Numbered from the stretch's first letter, positions 46,006-57,954 are shown. The stretch: 64,000 nucleotides of DNA from Ailurus styani (GCA_002007465.1 LNAC01000136.1:2658823-2722822); one strand, 5' to 3'. Notes: generated from the letters alone by a model not told the origin. Translations and numbers: made by a program.

Positions 46006-47109
46006 AAAAAGGAAGGAGAAGAGGAAAATAAAAAGGGAAAGAAGGATGAAAGGAGCAGGCAGAAGAGGAGCAGCAAGAGAACAACCACAATCAGCATAAC
46101 TATTTGGAGAAAGTTGAAAATTCTTCGCCTATAAAAGGATCAATGAAGACTCAGTGAATGTCGTACTTACATTTTTCTCCCCCTCCCAGCCCCACACGAT
46201 TCATGCTTCATATTATTCAGATAGGTAGACAATTTTTCTGACTTTGAACCCAACCTAGCAATACTATCTTCCAAAAAAATCAAAGAAAAATAGGATTACT
46301 CATAAAAATATTACGAACTCCAGCTTAGAAGGGACCGTTTCATTTTCACTGTGGGTAGATCAGACTCCATGTGTACATAGTAATTCCACAAAGAAAAACA
46401 AGGAGAAGGCCAGTTTTGTGAGGAAAAACACAGGTCGCTGGGGGCAAAAAACAGTGCCCTCTCAAATCTCTCCCTGGGGCTTGAAAAATTCCAAGTATGG
46501 TGTATTTTTCAGACTGTTTCAGAAAGAACAGCTGATATCTAAACAAGCTGGGTAAAAGCTATGCCCAGCTATTTCTGTGGTTATTTGTGGTTTGTTATGA
46601 CATTTTCCAACCCTCTTACTGTTTCATGAATCAACCAAAGCAGGCTGTTTGTTGGATTTTTCTAGAGAACTCGCCCTATGTGCTTCATGTTTTCATTCAC
46701 ACCATGAGAGGAGAAAAGTTTCTTTGATCCCTTTAGACCCAACCATCCCCAAAACACTGAGGCCATGCCACTTTCCTCAGGGCCCTGGCATAATCGAGCT
46801 GTGAAGCCAGGGTTCAGCCTGGTCTCTCATCTTACCAGAGTCATGCTGGAGACACCATGACTGTGTACAGTTGAAAGAGATCAAGCAAGGGCAACTTATT
46901 ATTAGTGTAAATGTCCCACAGCTAGCCACCTTCTGGGATCTGTTTTTAGTTCAGCTTCCATTATCCTGGGAAGAAGAGGAAAAGCCAGAAAGCCTTTCTT
47001 CATCTAGTCCTTTCTTCAAAACAGTATCATGAGGAGGAAAAGTGACATGGAGCCTCATTTTAGAGATGAAAAGTATGAGAATCAGAGGAAGAGGAGGAAT
47101 GACAATTCA
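46006..47109. other. Unique sequence, no gene seen
   Basis: No recognisable repeat or exon. GA-rich around 46000-46080. Confidence 0.4.
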
Positions 47110-47244
47110 GGACACTGCCTGAGAGTCTGGATTCCGGCCTGGGTCATGACCAATATCAAATCCTAGCTCCATCACTCACTGGTTGTGTAATCTTCGGCAA
47201 GTTATGTAAACTATCTCCATTTCTCATTAATAATACATGTTTCC
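47110..47244 (+). mobile_element. MIR 5' part, interrupted by CanSINE
   Basis: GTCTGGATTCCGGCCTGGGTC (head), CAAATCCTAGCTCC (B-box zone), ACTGGTTGTGTAATCTTCGGCAAGTTATGTAAACTATC and CATTTCTCATTAATAATAC are in MIR order. The SINE follows at 47245 and MIR resumes at about 47460. Confidence 0.75.
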
Positions 47245-47455
47245 GGGGTACCTGGTGGCTCAGTAAGTTAAGCGTCTGCTTTAGGCTCAGGTCATGATGG
47301 CAGAGTCTGGGATCCTGGGATCTAGCCCAGGAGGCAGGCTCCCTGCTCAGCAGGGAGTCTGCTTCTCCCTCTCCCTTTGCCCAACCCCACCCCCATCCAC
47401 TCATGCTTGCTCTTTCTCTCTCTCAAATAAATAAAATCTTTAAAAAAAAAAAAAA
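47245..47455 (+). mobile_element. CanSINE inside a MIR
   Basis: GGGGTACCTGGTGGCTCAGTAAGTTAAGCG, GGGATCTAGCCC, CTCCCTCTCCCTTTGCC, AATAAATAAAATC and an A-run. ACATGTTTCC upstream and ACATCTTTCTG downstream may be an aged target duplication. This fixes relative age: MIR first, CanSINE later. Confidence 0.9.
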
Positions 47456-47459
47456 CATC

Positions 47460-47545
47460 TTTCTGTCAAGTGGCTGTGAAGAAGAAAGTACTGAACGTAA
47501 TGCCTAGCACATAGAAAGTATCGATTAATGTTAACTCTCAGTATG
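47460..47545 (+). mobile_element. MIR 3' part
   Basis: GAAAGTACTGAACGTAATGCCTAGCACATAGAAAGTATCGATTAATGTTAAC is the MIR tail, a continuation of the fragment before the CanSINE. Confidence 0.7.
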
Positions 47546-49539
47546 AGCAACATGATCGTTAACAGACTTCGATCATCTCCTAGCTATCACAAAGCTACTT
47601 ATTTCTGTACCAGTTAAGATGTTCTCAGTATGTCATACTAACAAGTAGTCCCCCAAATCTCACTGGCTTACCACAAAAGCTATTTTCTCACTCTCCCAAC
47701 ATGATTGTCACAGCCAGCTCTGGCTCTCCTCTGTATCATGTTCATTCTGCACCCCAGGTGGGATGAAGCAACACCCCTGGGACCACTGCCCAGAGTTGTG
47801 GCCAAGGGAAAAGAGAACAGAGTGAAGTACAAACTGGATTTTTAAAACTTCTGCCCAGAAATGCCCTCTGCCACTTGCACTCATGCTCCAGTGGCCATAG
47901 CAAGCCCCAACCACAGCAGCACAGAGACGTGTACTCCTCCACCTTGAGGGGAAGAAGAGTGAGTGAACAGTAATACATCCGCCACAATGGAGGTGCTGAG
48001 ATCAGCCTCTAAGGCTCTTCCCACTGTGCCATTCTATCCCTCTGTAAATTAAACTTGATGAGATTGGTGTTCTGTAAAATTAAATTTGTGGTAATAAAAT
48101 ACACAATTTTTCAAAGACGGATAGTTGGGAATCTTGCTCTTTTTCTGGGTGGTAGTCTTCCCATAAAATGATGTCATCTTCCTGTCTTGCGCAAGAAGAT
48201 GAAGCAACCCAAGGCAGCAGGAGCGTGAGCCTCTGCTGAAGGCTTACTGCTCTCTCAGGTCCCCTGCTGCTTGGTGAGCCCCAGTTTCCTCACACCTCAG
48301 GCTGACGGGTGGTATACTGTGAGAGGGACATTCTTCCCATTCAATTCATCTTGCCATTTCACCTTTCAGTAACTTGAGGTCCTTCCACAAAGAAAGAGAC
48401 TGGCAAGACCATTAGTCCTATCCTTTGAGTTTCCAGACATAAATTAACCCCAACAATAAACTGAATCATAGTCTTTACTTCATATCATAGAACCACAAAA
48501 GCTTAGCATGAACGAGTTCAACTTACTCAACTCAACGTCTACTACAGAAACACTCCTTCAGATCGCCAGTAGATTTGAATGCTTGAGAATTTTTCAATGA
48601 TTCAGTCTCAGTTTGAATGCTTTCAGCAATGAGAAACTCACTACCTCAGAGACAAACCATTCCACTATTGAAACATTATGACTTTTAGAATGATTCTCCT
48701 CTTGTTGAGCTAAAATCTGGATGGGTACAGATTTCAACTTTTTGTCCTAATTCTGCATTCCAGTAGAACATAAAAAAACGATAATGTCATCCCAAGTAAG
48801 ACCTTCCAATACTTGAAGAAAGTGTGTGGAGTCTTTTCTTGGTCCTCCCTCCTACTTCTCCCACTATTTATCCTTTAACAGGGATTCCAGAACCCTCCAT
48901 AACTACTTTACTAATCTGGCTATAAAATATCCAGTGAAAAACTCAAACTTTTTCATCAGAGGCAAATATACCTCTAATCCACTGACAGGGAAGGTTGAAA
49001 TAGAGAAGTTAGGGAAACCCATAAAGTTTAAGGATATCATTTATTGTCCTATTTACATTCAACAAATAAAGAGTAATGAGATCCTTTCAGAAATACTTGG
49101 TGGTTGAGAAGGGAGGAGAAGAAAGACCGAATTTTACATTACATATTCAGCAACTGAGTCTACAATATTAAAAAGAATGTGCTATTTGAGGTGATCTCAT
49201 TACAAATTCTATCAGGAGGGCCTGACTTTGAATGGTCCTCCAGAAGTAGATACGAATAAGACAAAATACTTTTTTCCAGATACCCTAGGATAAGCAACCT
49301 GCAAAGGTGATCAGCAATAAGTCTTGGAATGGAGAACTGATTTTCCATCCTGAACAGTGAAGAAAGCTATCATGGGAAATAGAATTTTCATTTGGAATGT
49401 CCACTGATCACGAGTCACACAACAAGGAACAAGGATGAAGAGAATTAACTAGCCTTTCTTAAGTTAAAGCATGTACTATCAAGGGTCTGTGTCAACTTTC
49501 CTTTGCATACAGAGCTCCCTCCTCACTGGATAGCTTCCT
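47546..49539. other. Mostly unique; two possible old repeats
   Basis: From about 47630 to 48010 the words CTCACTGGCTTACC and TAGTCCCCCAAATCTCACTGG resemble an old mammalian repeat with a CTGGCTTAAAACAA-type start. From about 48570 to 48860, CAATGAGAAACTCACTACCTCAGAGACAAACCATTCCACTATTGAA and GAGCTAAAATCTGG, GTCCTAATTCTGC also look like an ancient interspersed element. I cannot name either securely. Confidence 0.4.
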
Positions 49540-49800
49540 GACATGCTTCCTCCCTTGCTTCAGGCTTCAAATGCCACCTCCTCTCTGAAGCTGTCCCTGA
49601 CTCCATTTAAAGCTGCAGCCCCTGCCAACAGAGCCTCCATCCTCCTCCGCTGCTCTTGTTTCCACAGCACACATCACCATCTAATTCATTTTCTCCTTTA
49701 TCATAGGTCTTCTCCTTCTGTAACATTAGATCCAGAAGGTCAGGAATTTGTATTGCTTTCTTTATTGTCCTCTTCCCAGTACCTAGAGCGGTACCTGTAA
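49540..49800 (+). mobile_element. L2 LINE 3' region (sense)
   Basis: TTCAGGCTTCAAATGCCACCTCCTCTCTGAAGCTGTCCCTGAC (the L2 block that reads TCAAATGTCACCTCCTC...), CACAGCACACATCACC and CCAGTACCTAGAGCGGTACC follow L2 in order. Confidence 0.75.
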
Positions 49801-49849
49801 CTCAGTATTTAGTTTCTAGATTTTTTTAAGAGGACATAAAAAGTATGTA

Positions 49850-50080
49850 TTCCTCCAGGCCATACATTCTAGTAGAGTAAATGGTTGATAAAACCAATAA
49901 AATAAGTGGGGTAATAGGGTTGATGTGATGGCAAACAAAAGGCATGGTCAGAGAAGGCCTCTTGGAAGTGGTTTCATTTGAGCGATGGTGTGAGGGGTGA
50001 ATGGGTCACTTGGATAGAAATGGTAGAAAAACATCCAAATGGAGCTTCAAGCATAATGTCCTGAAGACAGAACAAGCTGG
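49850..50080 (-). mobile_element. L2 LINE relic (antisense)
   Basis: CCATACATTCTAGTAGAGTAAATGG, AGAGAAGGCCTCTTGGAAGTGG, TTTCATTTGAGCGATGGTGTGAGGGG and GGAGCTTCAAGCATAATGTCCTGAAG is antisense L2. It faces the sense L2 just before it. Confidence 0.65.
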
Positions 50081-50089
50081 CTTAAGAAT

Positions 50090-51046
50090 GGAAAATGAAA
50101 CAACTATATACAACAACAAACTGGACAACCTGGAAGAAATAGAAAAATCCTTATAAACATGCAACTTGCCAAGACTGAATCAGGAAGAAATAGAAAATCT
50201 GAATGGATCAGTTGCTAGTAAGGAGATTGATTTAGTAATTAAACACCTCCTAAAAAGAAAAGCCCAGGACCAGAAGGCTTCACTGGTACACTTTACCAAA
50301 TATTTAAAGAATAATTAACACCAATCCTTCTCAAACTCTTCCAGAAAGTTAAAGAGGGAATATTCCCAAACTCATTTTTTGAAGCCAGCATTATCCTGAT
50401 ATCAAAACCAGAAAAGGATACTAGACAAGAAAACTACAAACCAGTATCTCCAATGAATATAGATGTAAAAATTCTCGATAAAATATTTGTAACAAACTGT
50501 ATTCAGCATTAATAGGATCATTCATCAGATGGGATTTATCCCTGGGATGCAAGGAATAGTTCAACATATGCAAATCAATGTGATACATCACATTAATAGA
50601 ATGAAAGAAAAGAACCATAGGATTATTTCAGTAGACACAGAAAAGCATTTGACAAAATTCAACATCTATTCATGATAAAAACACTTAATAAAGTAGGCAT
50701 AGATGAAACATATCTCAATATAATTAAGGCCATACATAATAAGGCCATAACAAACATCATACTTAACGGTGAAAGATTAAAAGCTCTTCCCCTAAGATCA
50801 GGAATAAGCCAAAGGTATCCACTCTCACCACTCCTATTAAACATAGTAATGGAAGTCCTAGCTAGAGCAATCAAGCAAGAAAAAGAAAGCATGAGAATTA
50901 GAAAGGAAAAGGGGGAAAATGTCTCTATTTGTAATGGTATGATTTCATATGTAGAAAATCCTAAAGATTCAATCAAAAAACTATTGGACCTAATTAACAG
51001 ATTCAGTAAAGTTGAAGGTTATAAAATTTACATACAAAAATTAGTA
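50090..51046 (+). mobile_element. Old L1 ORF2 (reverse transcriptase region)
   Basis: The text covers the L1 reverse transcriptase palm and thumb: words such as GGACCAGAAGGCTTCACTGG, CTCTCACCACTCC and CTAGCTAGAGCAATCAAGCAAG. The frame shows PLSPLL and EVLARAIKQEKE. Where the catalytic FADD box is expected (about 50928-50939) the codons read I-C-N-G, so the active site is destroyed. Frameshifts and stops are many. Confidence 0.85.
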
Positions 51047-51050
51047 TTTT
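50672..51050 (+). pseudogene. L1 ORF2 reverse transcriptase relic
   Basis: An open stretch of about 125 codons retains the LNGERLKALPLRSGISQ and ENPKDSIKKLLDLI parts of L1 reverse transcriptase, but the catalytic aspartates are missing. Beyond about 51047 the frame runs into a second, younger L1 inserted there, so the longer open frame is a chimaera of two elements and not a protein. Confidence 0.85.
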
Positions 51051-51632
51051 TACTGGGTATTTACCCTAAAGATACAAATGTAGGGATCCAAAGGGGTATG
51101 TGCACCCGAACGTTTATAGCCGCAATGTCCACAATAGTCGAACTATGGAAAGAACCCAGACGTCCATCAACAGATGAATGGATAAAGAAGATGTGGTATA
51201 TACATATACAATGGAATACTATGCAGACATCAGAAAAAGGAAATCTTACCATTTGCAACGACATGGGTGGAACTAGAGGGTATTATGCTGAGCAAAATAA
51301 GTCAATCAGAGGAAGACAATTATCATATGATCTCTCTGATATGAGGAATGTGAGAAGCAGGGCAGGGGGTCATGAGGGGTAGGGAGGGGGAAAAATGAAA
51401 CAAGATGGAATCAGGAGAGAGACCAACCATAAGAGACTCTCAATCTCAGGAAACAAACTGAGGGAGGGTTACTGGGGGGTGAGAGAGGGACAGGGTGGCT
51501 GGGTTATGGACACTGGGGAGGGTATGCACTATGGTGAGTACTGTGAATTGTGTAAGACTGAGGATTCACAGACTTGTAGCCTGGGGCAAATAATACATTA
51601 TATTCTAATAAAAATATTTTTAAAAATTAGTA
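51036..51632 (+). mobile_element. Younger carnivore L1 3' end nested in old L1
   Basis: Flanked by AAAAATTAGTA at 51036-51046 and 51622-51632. The body (about 51047-51621) starts with TTACCCTAAAGATACAAATG, includes GTGGTATATACATATACAATGGAATAC and the same 3' UTR as the copy at 16947 (GGGTTATGGACACTGGGG). The old L1 picks up after it with AAAGAAATTGATCCC. Confidence 0.88.
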
Positions 51633-51787
51633 GTGTTTTTAACGATAAATTCTCTGAAAAAATAATAAAGAAATTGATCCCATTTACAATTACATCAAAA
51701 CTAATAGTATATTTAAGAATAAATTTAACTAGGGAAGTAAAAGATCTTTACACTGAAAAGTACAAGACACTGATAAAATAAATTGAG
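51633..51787 (+). mobile_element. Continuation of old L1 ORF2
   Basis: ATCCCATTTACAATTACATC, AATAAATTTAACTAGGGAAGTAAAAGATC and TACACTGAAAAGTACAAGACACTGATAAAA are L1 ORF2 thumb-region words that directly follow the sequence broken at 51036. Confidence 0.8.
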
Positions 51788-51842
51788 GAGGGCACCAGAG
51801 TGGCACAGTTGGTTAAGCATTTGACTCTTGGTTTCAGTTCAT
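51788..51842 (+). mobile_element. CanSINE 5' fragment
   Basis: GGCACCAGAGTGGCACAGTTGGTTAAGCATTTGACTCTTGG is the head of an older-type SINE. It lacks a B box, body and tail and is followed at once by L1 sequence, so a deletion removed its 3' end with part of the L1. Confidence 0.75.
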
Positions 51843-52445
51843 AGCCGCATTATTTACAACAGCCAAGACATGGAAACAACCTAAGTATCCATTGATGGAT
51901 GAATGTATAAAATAGTTATGGTATATATTTACAGTGGAATGATTGAATCATAAAAAAACAAGCAACTCCTACCATTTGTGACACCATGGATGGACTCTGA
52001 AGATGTTATTCTAAGTGAAATAAGTCAAAGATTATACCATCTCACTTATGTACGGAATCACTTCTCTAAAAAGTCATCAAAAAAGTTCCCAGAGGTGAGG
52101 GTGGGAGGAGGAGAAATTGGAGAAAAGTGATCAAAAGTACAAACTTCCAGTTACAAGATAAATAAGTATTATTATAAGATAAATAAGCAATACGATGGCT
52201 ACAGCTAACACTGCGGTATGATTCATAGGAAAGTCATTAAGAGAGCAAATCCTAAGATTTCTCACCACAAAGAGAACATTTCTTTTCCTTTATTCTTCTT
52301 TCTTTCCTTTTATTGTACCTCTATGAGAAGATGGATGTAAGCTGAACCTATTGTGGTAAATCATTTCACTACATATGTAAACCAAACCATCACGTCATAT
52401 GCCTTAAACTTATACAGCGATATATGTTAATTTTTCTCAATAAAT
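51843..52445 (+). mobile_element. Old L1 3' end
   Basis: TAGCCGCATTATTTACAACAGCCAAGACATGG, ATGGATGAATGTATAAAATAG, CTATGGCTACAGCTAACACTG, TATTGTGGTAAATCATTTCAC and TGTAAACCAAACCATCACGTCATATGCC is the end of ORF2 and 3' UTR of an L1MA-like element, in the same orientation as 50090-51787. It is most simply the 3' end of the same old insertion. Confidence 0.75.
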
Positions 52446-52809
52446 ACATGGAATATATTTGGAATATATGGAAAAATACATAAACCTAATTTAATTTTCT
52501 TTAGGATGAAAATCTGGGGAAAAAAGAAGAATAGAACGTGATCCAAGGACCCTGGAGGGCTGAGATCTGGAGAAGGGGGGGAGGTAAAGTTGGAAAGATG
52601 GACAGGAACCAAATCCTAGAAGGCTTTCTTTGTCTATCCCTATCAGTAAGCATAGTGTGCATGACCAAAGTAACCTTTTGCACCTGCTTTGAACACCGTT
52701 TCTTAGGTTCTCTGAGCTCCTTATTATTCAGGATCCTCAGCAGAAATGGACTCCCCCAAAACCTGTGCACACGCATACACACATACACACACACACACCA
52801 GCAACCATT
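52446..52809. other. Unique sequence, no gene seen
   Basis: Contains a short (CA)n run near 52765-52797; no exon is supported. Confidence 0.4.
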
Positions 52810-53010
52810 TCAAACACTTCCTGTTGCTTTATGTCCTTGATAACATTTATCACCAGCTGACATTTTCTTTTGTGTATTTTCAGCCCCATTTCCCCTTCCA
52901 GAAGGCAAGCCCTATGAGGGGAAGCACCTTTCCTGTCTTATTCACCAGTATTCCTAATGTCTAGAACCATGCTTAGCACATGATAGGTGCTCAAAATTAC
53001 TTGATGCAAT
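52810..53010 (+). mobile_element. L2 LINE 3' end
   Basis: TTGATAACATTTATCACC, GAAGGCAAGCCCTATGAGGGGAAGCACC, and GTCTAGAACCATGCTTAGCACATGATAGGTGCTCAAAATTAC are in L2 order. Confidence 0.75.
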
Positions 53011-53591
53011 CTTAAATCCTTGTCCCTGGGAAGCAGACCTGAGACAGAGATTTGTGCTCTGAAAGTTTATGAGGAGCGGTCTTAGGAAAAACACGTGTAA
53101 TCAGGTAAAAGGAGTAGAGAGGGCCAGAGGCAGTTGAGATAGAATAGCTCCTTCAGAGATGCTCCCGATAGAGACACAGAAGGGCTTGGCCTTGTAGTTC
53201 CACACAGGCCAGTCACTGCAAGCAGGCTGTCCCGTAGGGAGCAGGCAGGAAATAATTTGAAAGAAGGCAGCTCCCTTCAGCCAGAACAAGTCCTGAAGAA
53301 GCCTTGAGCTGTGATCCATCAACACCTAAAACTCAGGGCAACTGGGGATTTGAGACCCCCTCGGTTCAAAGCGGGTATTCAGGCAGCACATCATGGCACC
53401 TACTGCAATAAATGAAGGAACAATGAATGAATGCATTCTTTACTACAGAAACTTTAGTTAAAGGATCTCTAATCTAGTGGACCATGTCCATTACAGTCTT
53501 ATCAACCCTACCATGTGGCATACTCCTCTACTCATTTCAACAATTGCATATAAAACATAAAAACATAACCTTAAAGATATTTCCATCCTAA
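53011..53591. other. Unique; possibly an old repeat 53030-53400
   Basis: TGGGAAGCAGACCTGAGACAGAGATTTG and GTTTATGAGGAGCGG resemble a dispersed mammalian repeat, but the match is too loose to name. Confidence 0.35.
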
Positions 53592-53733
53592 ATTTTTTGG
53601 GGGGAGAGGCGGGGGGAAAGAGAGAGAGACTTAAGCAGCCTCCGTGCTGACCCGGGGCTCGATCTCATGACCCTGAGATCGTGACCTGAACCGAAGGCAG
53701 AGGCTTTAACCCACTAAGCCACCCAAGTGCCCT
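53592..53733 (-). mobile_element. CanSINE, partly deleted (antisense)
   Basis: The SINE is short, with a compressed middle (GAGAGAGACTTAAGCAGCCTCCGTGCTGACCC). The head reads CCCTGAGATCGTGACCTGAACC and AGCCACCCAAGTGCCC. The T-run is replaced by TTTTTTGGGGGG. Confidence 0.88.
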
Positions 53734-54691
53734 TTAAATCTGTTTTTATGTCACAAATAGTTCTAGCCCATTTCTGTTACCTTATTTCATCATAGCTCTT
53801 GAAAATAATGGTATTTTCTTTTATAGGCATGCCACAAACATCCTCATGATTTTAGAACCAGGAAACTGAACCTGTTTAAGGTTTTATTTCCATCAACAGA
53901 GAAAGTCATATTAGAGCTAATGAATTCTTTAGGTTTATTTTGTTTGGAGTCTCCTTATTACGTGGTTATTTTCCTATCTTTAGCCATAATGAAAATTCAA
54001 GTGATCCTCCAGTTCCTCTGCTTTCTCTTGGAAACTGATTTGTAAATGTTTTATAGTTTTTTTTTCTGGTATGTGAAATTGTTGAAAGAAATAATAGTAA
54101 TACTAAACTGGGGCAAGTCATCTGCTGGAAAGTATGGCAGTAAATAGGGAGGTGATAATAAAACAGTCATTTTACTAGAAATGTCCAGGTCTCAGGGAGC
54201 TAGATCTAGGCAAACAGCTTTCTCTCTTGTTTTAGAGACTTGTTTCCATGTCCATACTTCATCACTAATAGAAGAATTTAAGACTAAAGTGACCCAGCAT
54301 AATAGATCTTCTTCTCTTAAACCTTCCTTTTAAAAATACCAATATGTAGCAGAGTAGCTAGAAAACACAAGGAATTATTTTCATGCTCAAGTTGGGAAAT
54401 CAGTCTCCCTGCCGTATAAATATACCTCCACCACCACACCAGAAGGTGCCCAGTACCAGGTTTCCCACTGGACGGAGACTCCAATGTCATCCAAACATGG
54501 AACCAGGAAGATGAGAATCATCTGAGCAAGTTACAAATCAACAGGAAGTGGGCAGTCCTGAGGAAATGCCCTTAGTACGAGGTTTGCTTTCCTGAGCCAT
54601 CCGGGCCATGGTACAAGAGTAGTCTAGGCCTGGTCTTAAACACCAAGAAACAAGGGGGACATTAACTATAAAACTGACCACCTGAATTTGT
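53734..54691. other. Unique sequence, no gene seen
   Basis: No recognisable repeat or exon in this interval. Confidence 0.4.
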
Positions 54692-55415
54692 CCATTGGTG
54701 CATCCACGTCACAAAACAGTATGGAGATTCCACAAAAAAATAAAAACAGAACTATCCTATGATCCAGCAATTCCAATCCTGGATAGGTCTCCAACAGAGA
54801 AGAAATCTCTATCTTGAAGAGACATCTGGACCCCTATGGTCATTTCACCATCATTTCCAACAGCCAAAACATGGAAACAACCTCAGTGTCCATTGACAGG
54901 TGTATGGATAAAGTATGATATATACACAATAAAATAGTACTCAGCCTTAAAAATCCTGCCATTTACAACAGTGTGAATGAAACCTGAGGGCATTTTGCTA
55001 AGTGAAATAAGATAGACAAAAGACAAACACTGTATGATCTCACTTATATATAGAAACTAAGAAAAACAGTCATAGAAACAAAGAACAGGTGGGTAACTGC
55101 CAGGGGTGGGGAAAATGAGTGAAGACGGTCAAAGAGTACCAACTTCCAATTACAGAATAAATAAATTCTGGGGATATAATGTACAGCACTGTGACTCCAG
55201 GTAACAATGCTGTATTGCATATACAATTTGAAAGTTGCTGAGAGAGTAGACTTTCAAAGGTCTTATCACACACACAAATTGTAACTATCAGAGGTGATAG
55301 ATGTGTTAACTATCCTTTATTGTGGTAAACATTTTGCAATATATACATAACAAAATCACTATGTTGTACATCTTAAACTTACAATGATATATCTCAATAA
55401 AGCTGGATAAATAAA
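54692..55415 (+). mobile_element. Old L1 3' end (sense)
   Basis: AACAGTATGGAGATTCC, CTATGATCCAGCAATTCCAATCC, TCTATCTTGAAGAGACATCTGGACCCC, GTATGATCTCACTTATATATAG, AGCACTGTGACTCCAGGTAAC, and TATCTCAATAAAGCTGG are an L1MA-like end of ORF2 and 3' UTR. Truncated at the 5' side; a short A-rich tail is left (AAATAAATAAG). Confidence 0.8.
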
Positions 55416-55527
55416 TAAGAATGACCACCTTAAAATGACTAGGAAAAATGTAATCAATATTATGAACTGTAGTGACTAGTAGTAGAAGAGGAAATGGTTT
55501 ACTTGTGGCATAAGGAATGTGTTTTTG

Positions 55528-55746
55528 CCAAACCTTTTTTTTTTTTAGATTTTACTTATTTATTTGACACACAGAGAGTGATCAGATCACAAGTAGGCAG
55601 AGAGGCAGGCAGAGAGAGAGGAGGAAGCAGGATCCCTGCTGAGCAGGGAGCCCGATGCGGGCCTCGATCCCAGGACCCTGAGATCATGACCTGAGCCAAA
55701 GGCAGAGGCTTTAACCCACTGAGCCACCCAGGCGCCCACCAAACCT
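55528..55746 (-). mobile_element. CanSINE with TSD (antisense)
   Basis: CCAAACCT occurs before the T-run (55528-55535) and after the head (55739-55746). The body has AGATTTTACTTATTTATTTGAC, CAAGTAGGCAGAGAGGCAGGCAG, GAGCCCGATGCGGGCCTCGATCCC and AGCCACCCAGGCGCCC. Full length and close to the young consensus of the window. Confidence 0.94.
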
Positions 55747-57224
55747 ATTTTTATTCCGTAGGCAGACATGCACACCAGCTGACCCAGGTCTTAACACAGC
55801 ATCCTAACATTCTCAGACCAGCTTCCACCTCAACAGTGATCAACTTCATCGTGTTCATCCATCAGTATGGCTGGATATCCACCGAACTGAACCTCGTCCA
55901 CAATCATTATTAGCAATTTGCTAAAGTTAGAGATAAGAGGGAAAGAAAGAAAATGTGATGTGGGAAGAAGAAAGAAGACATTTGGAGAGTTTTAATGACA
56001 CATAACTTGGAAGCAAAAAGCACTCCCAGTTCTGACCCCTACATATATACGGAGCTTCTTCCAGACAAGCTTCTTTAGAGAGATGAAGGAGGTCACCGCC
56101 TGCACTGTATGTGTTTAAGGGCCCAGGAAACCTCACCACCCTCTCGAATACTTTCCCCTTCACCGAATAATGTTAAAACTACCATATTCTGGGCTTTGTG
56201 CCTTTGGGATGGTGAAAAAAGAATGGAGGAGTCGGGTAATAGTGAAATTTTTTTTCCTCCCGCACAATTGTCTAGGACCCTTCCTGCCTCTTTTTGGTTG
56301 TAAGCTGATTTTATGGGTAGATGTTGGCATCTGAAAAAAAACCTTACTGATAAGCTGATATAATGTTCACATTCTATGAGTGAAGAACGGGCTGGGGGGG
56401 AAGAGCCAGAGAGACCAGCGGACATGCTCAGGTTATTTAATGGGATAGAGACAAAGCTGGGTCTAGAATGAGGGTCTCCTGACACCAGCCTAAGGACTAT
56501 CACCCCCTTTGATCCTTCTGCAATGTTTTAGTTCCATAGGGCTGATTTTTGTAGATATGTGAAGGGACGTAAGACAGTAGAACATCAAACTTGGTGCAGT
56601 ATTTAAATGATTTTCAGTGTGTTAAATCATGGATGCTTAACTTGGTAGAAGTTGGATGTGGTGCGAAAAAAACTCATAGCACAATGTTATCTTTGAAAAT
56701 TCTACATTTTTTTACGTATTACAAACTACTGGACAACTGGACAACATCTTCTTGGCTGTTAACAGTATGGAGAACCCAGATTTTTTTTCTTAATAGGGAT
56801 AAGGCAAACAAATGATCCTACTTCCTCTCTCCTCACCCAAGGACCTATTAGAATCTTCAGGGGTGGGGAGGACGTGTTTGGGGTGTTTGTTGTGAGCGTG
56901 GTCCAAAACACCAGGTTAAAGCTCAGTTCTGATAACAGCAAATGTCATAGGTGGAATGTTCTTAAAGTTTCACTTTATTTATTGAGCAAATGCTTGACCT
57001 CTTTATCTGTAACTGACTGCACATAAAATGTATGTCAAGAGAGCAAGAGCAATGAAAAACTATTTCCCCTGCTCAGAAAACAATCAGAAGCATCTCGCTT
57101 TTCTAAGGAAGCTCCACAGCATCATTTCTCTGTGTGAAGGACTATAGTAATTTTATTAGGACCATTATAGAATGAAACATGAAGTTCTCACATGGGCTTT
57201 AGGGTTTGCATTCTGGCTCTAGTT
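55747..57224. other. Unique sequence, no gene seen
   Basis: No recognisable repeat or exon; the minus frame at 56093-56503 has no domain. Confidence 0.4.
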
Positions 57225-57642
57225 CCTTACCATCCTCCTTGCTCATTCTGCCCCAGCCATGCTTACATTCTTTCTATTGCTCAAACATTTAAAACTCCTA
57301 CTTGTTCTCAAGCCTTTGCATTTGATGTTCTGTCCCCCTCTTCCCCAGATCTTTGAATGTCTGCACTGTCTCCTAAGCTAGATATTGGCTTGAATAACAT
57401 TGCCTCAAAGAGGCCTTTCCTGACCAGCTAATCTAAAGTGGAATGCTCCAATCATTTCTCTTTCTTCTCCTAAAAGATTTTAGCACCATGTGAAATATAT
57501 AATTATTAATGTGTTCATTGATTAGCTGCATGAGGACAGGGATTTGATTTCTATGTTCATTGCTATATTCCCAATCCCAGCATAGTACCAGGCCCACAGT
57601 AGCTACTTATTAAAAATGAATGAATAACTGATTCACTAATTC
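57225..57642 (+). mobile_element. L2 LINE 3' end (sense)
   Basis: CCAGCCATGCTTACATTC, CTCAAGCCTTTGCATTTGATGTTC, CAAAGAGGCCTTTCCTGACCAGC, TGAGGACAGGGATTTGATTTC, CATAGTACCAGGCCCACAGTAGC, and GAATGAATAAC follow L2 from the protein-coding end to the tail. Confidence 0.85.
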
Positions 57643-57834
57643 AGTTGACATGGTAGCAACTCCTACTCCTTACCCATCCAGGGACACAAAATATGTCGTA
57701 CAGACCATGGGGATGATAGGTATCAGAAGCATTTAATAATAAAATTATAGACGAAAACATCTACTTTGAGTCTTCTCTTTCAGGCTAACATACGTTTCCT
57801 AGCCCACTAAAACCCCATGGGTTGGGTACTTCTA

Positions 57835-57950
57835 GTATTCATCCCATTTTACAAACGAGGAAACTGAAGTAGGAGAACTTAAGAAACTTGCTCAGAGTTA
57901 CATACTTAGATGGTGAATCCCAGATTTGAACTCAGGCAGTATAATTGCAC
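57835..57950 (-). mobile_element. MIR SINE relic (antisense)
   Basis: CATCCCATTTTACAAACGAGGAAACTGAAGTAGG, TAAGAAACTTGCTCAGAGTTACATACTTAGATGG and GATTTGAACTCAGGCAG are antisense MIR. Confidence 0.8.
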
Positions 57951-57954
57951 TTAA

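Noticed and set aside
50672..51382. 236-codon open frame on the plus strand
   Set aside because: Chimaera of an old L1 reverse transcriptase relic and a younger L1 inserted at 51036-51632.
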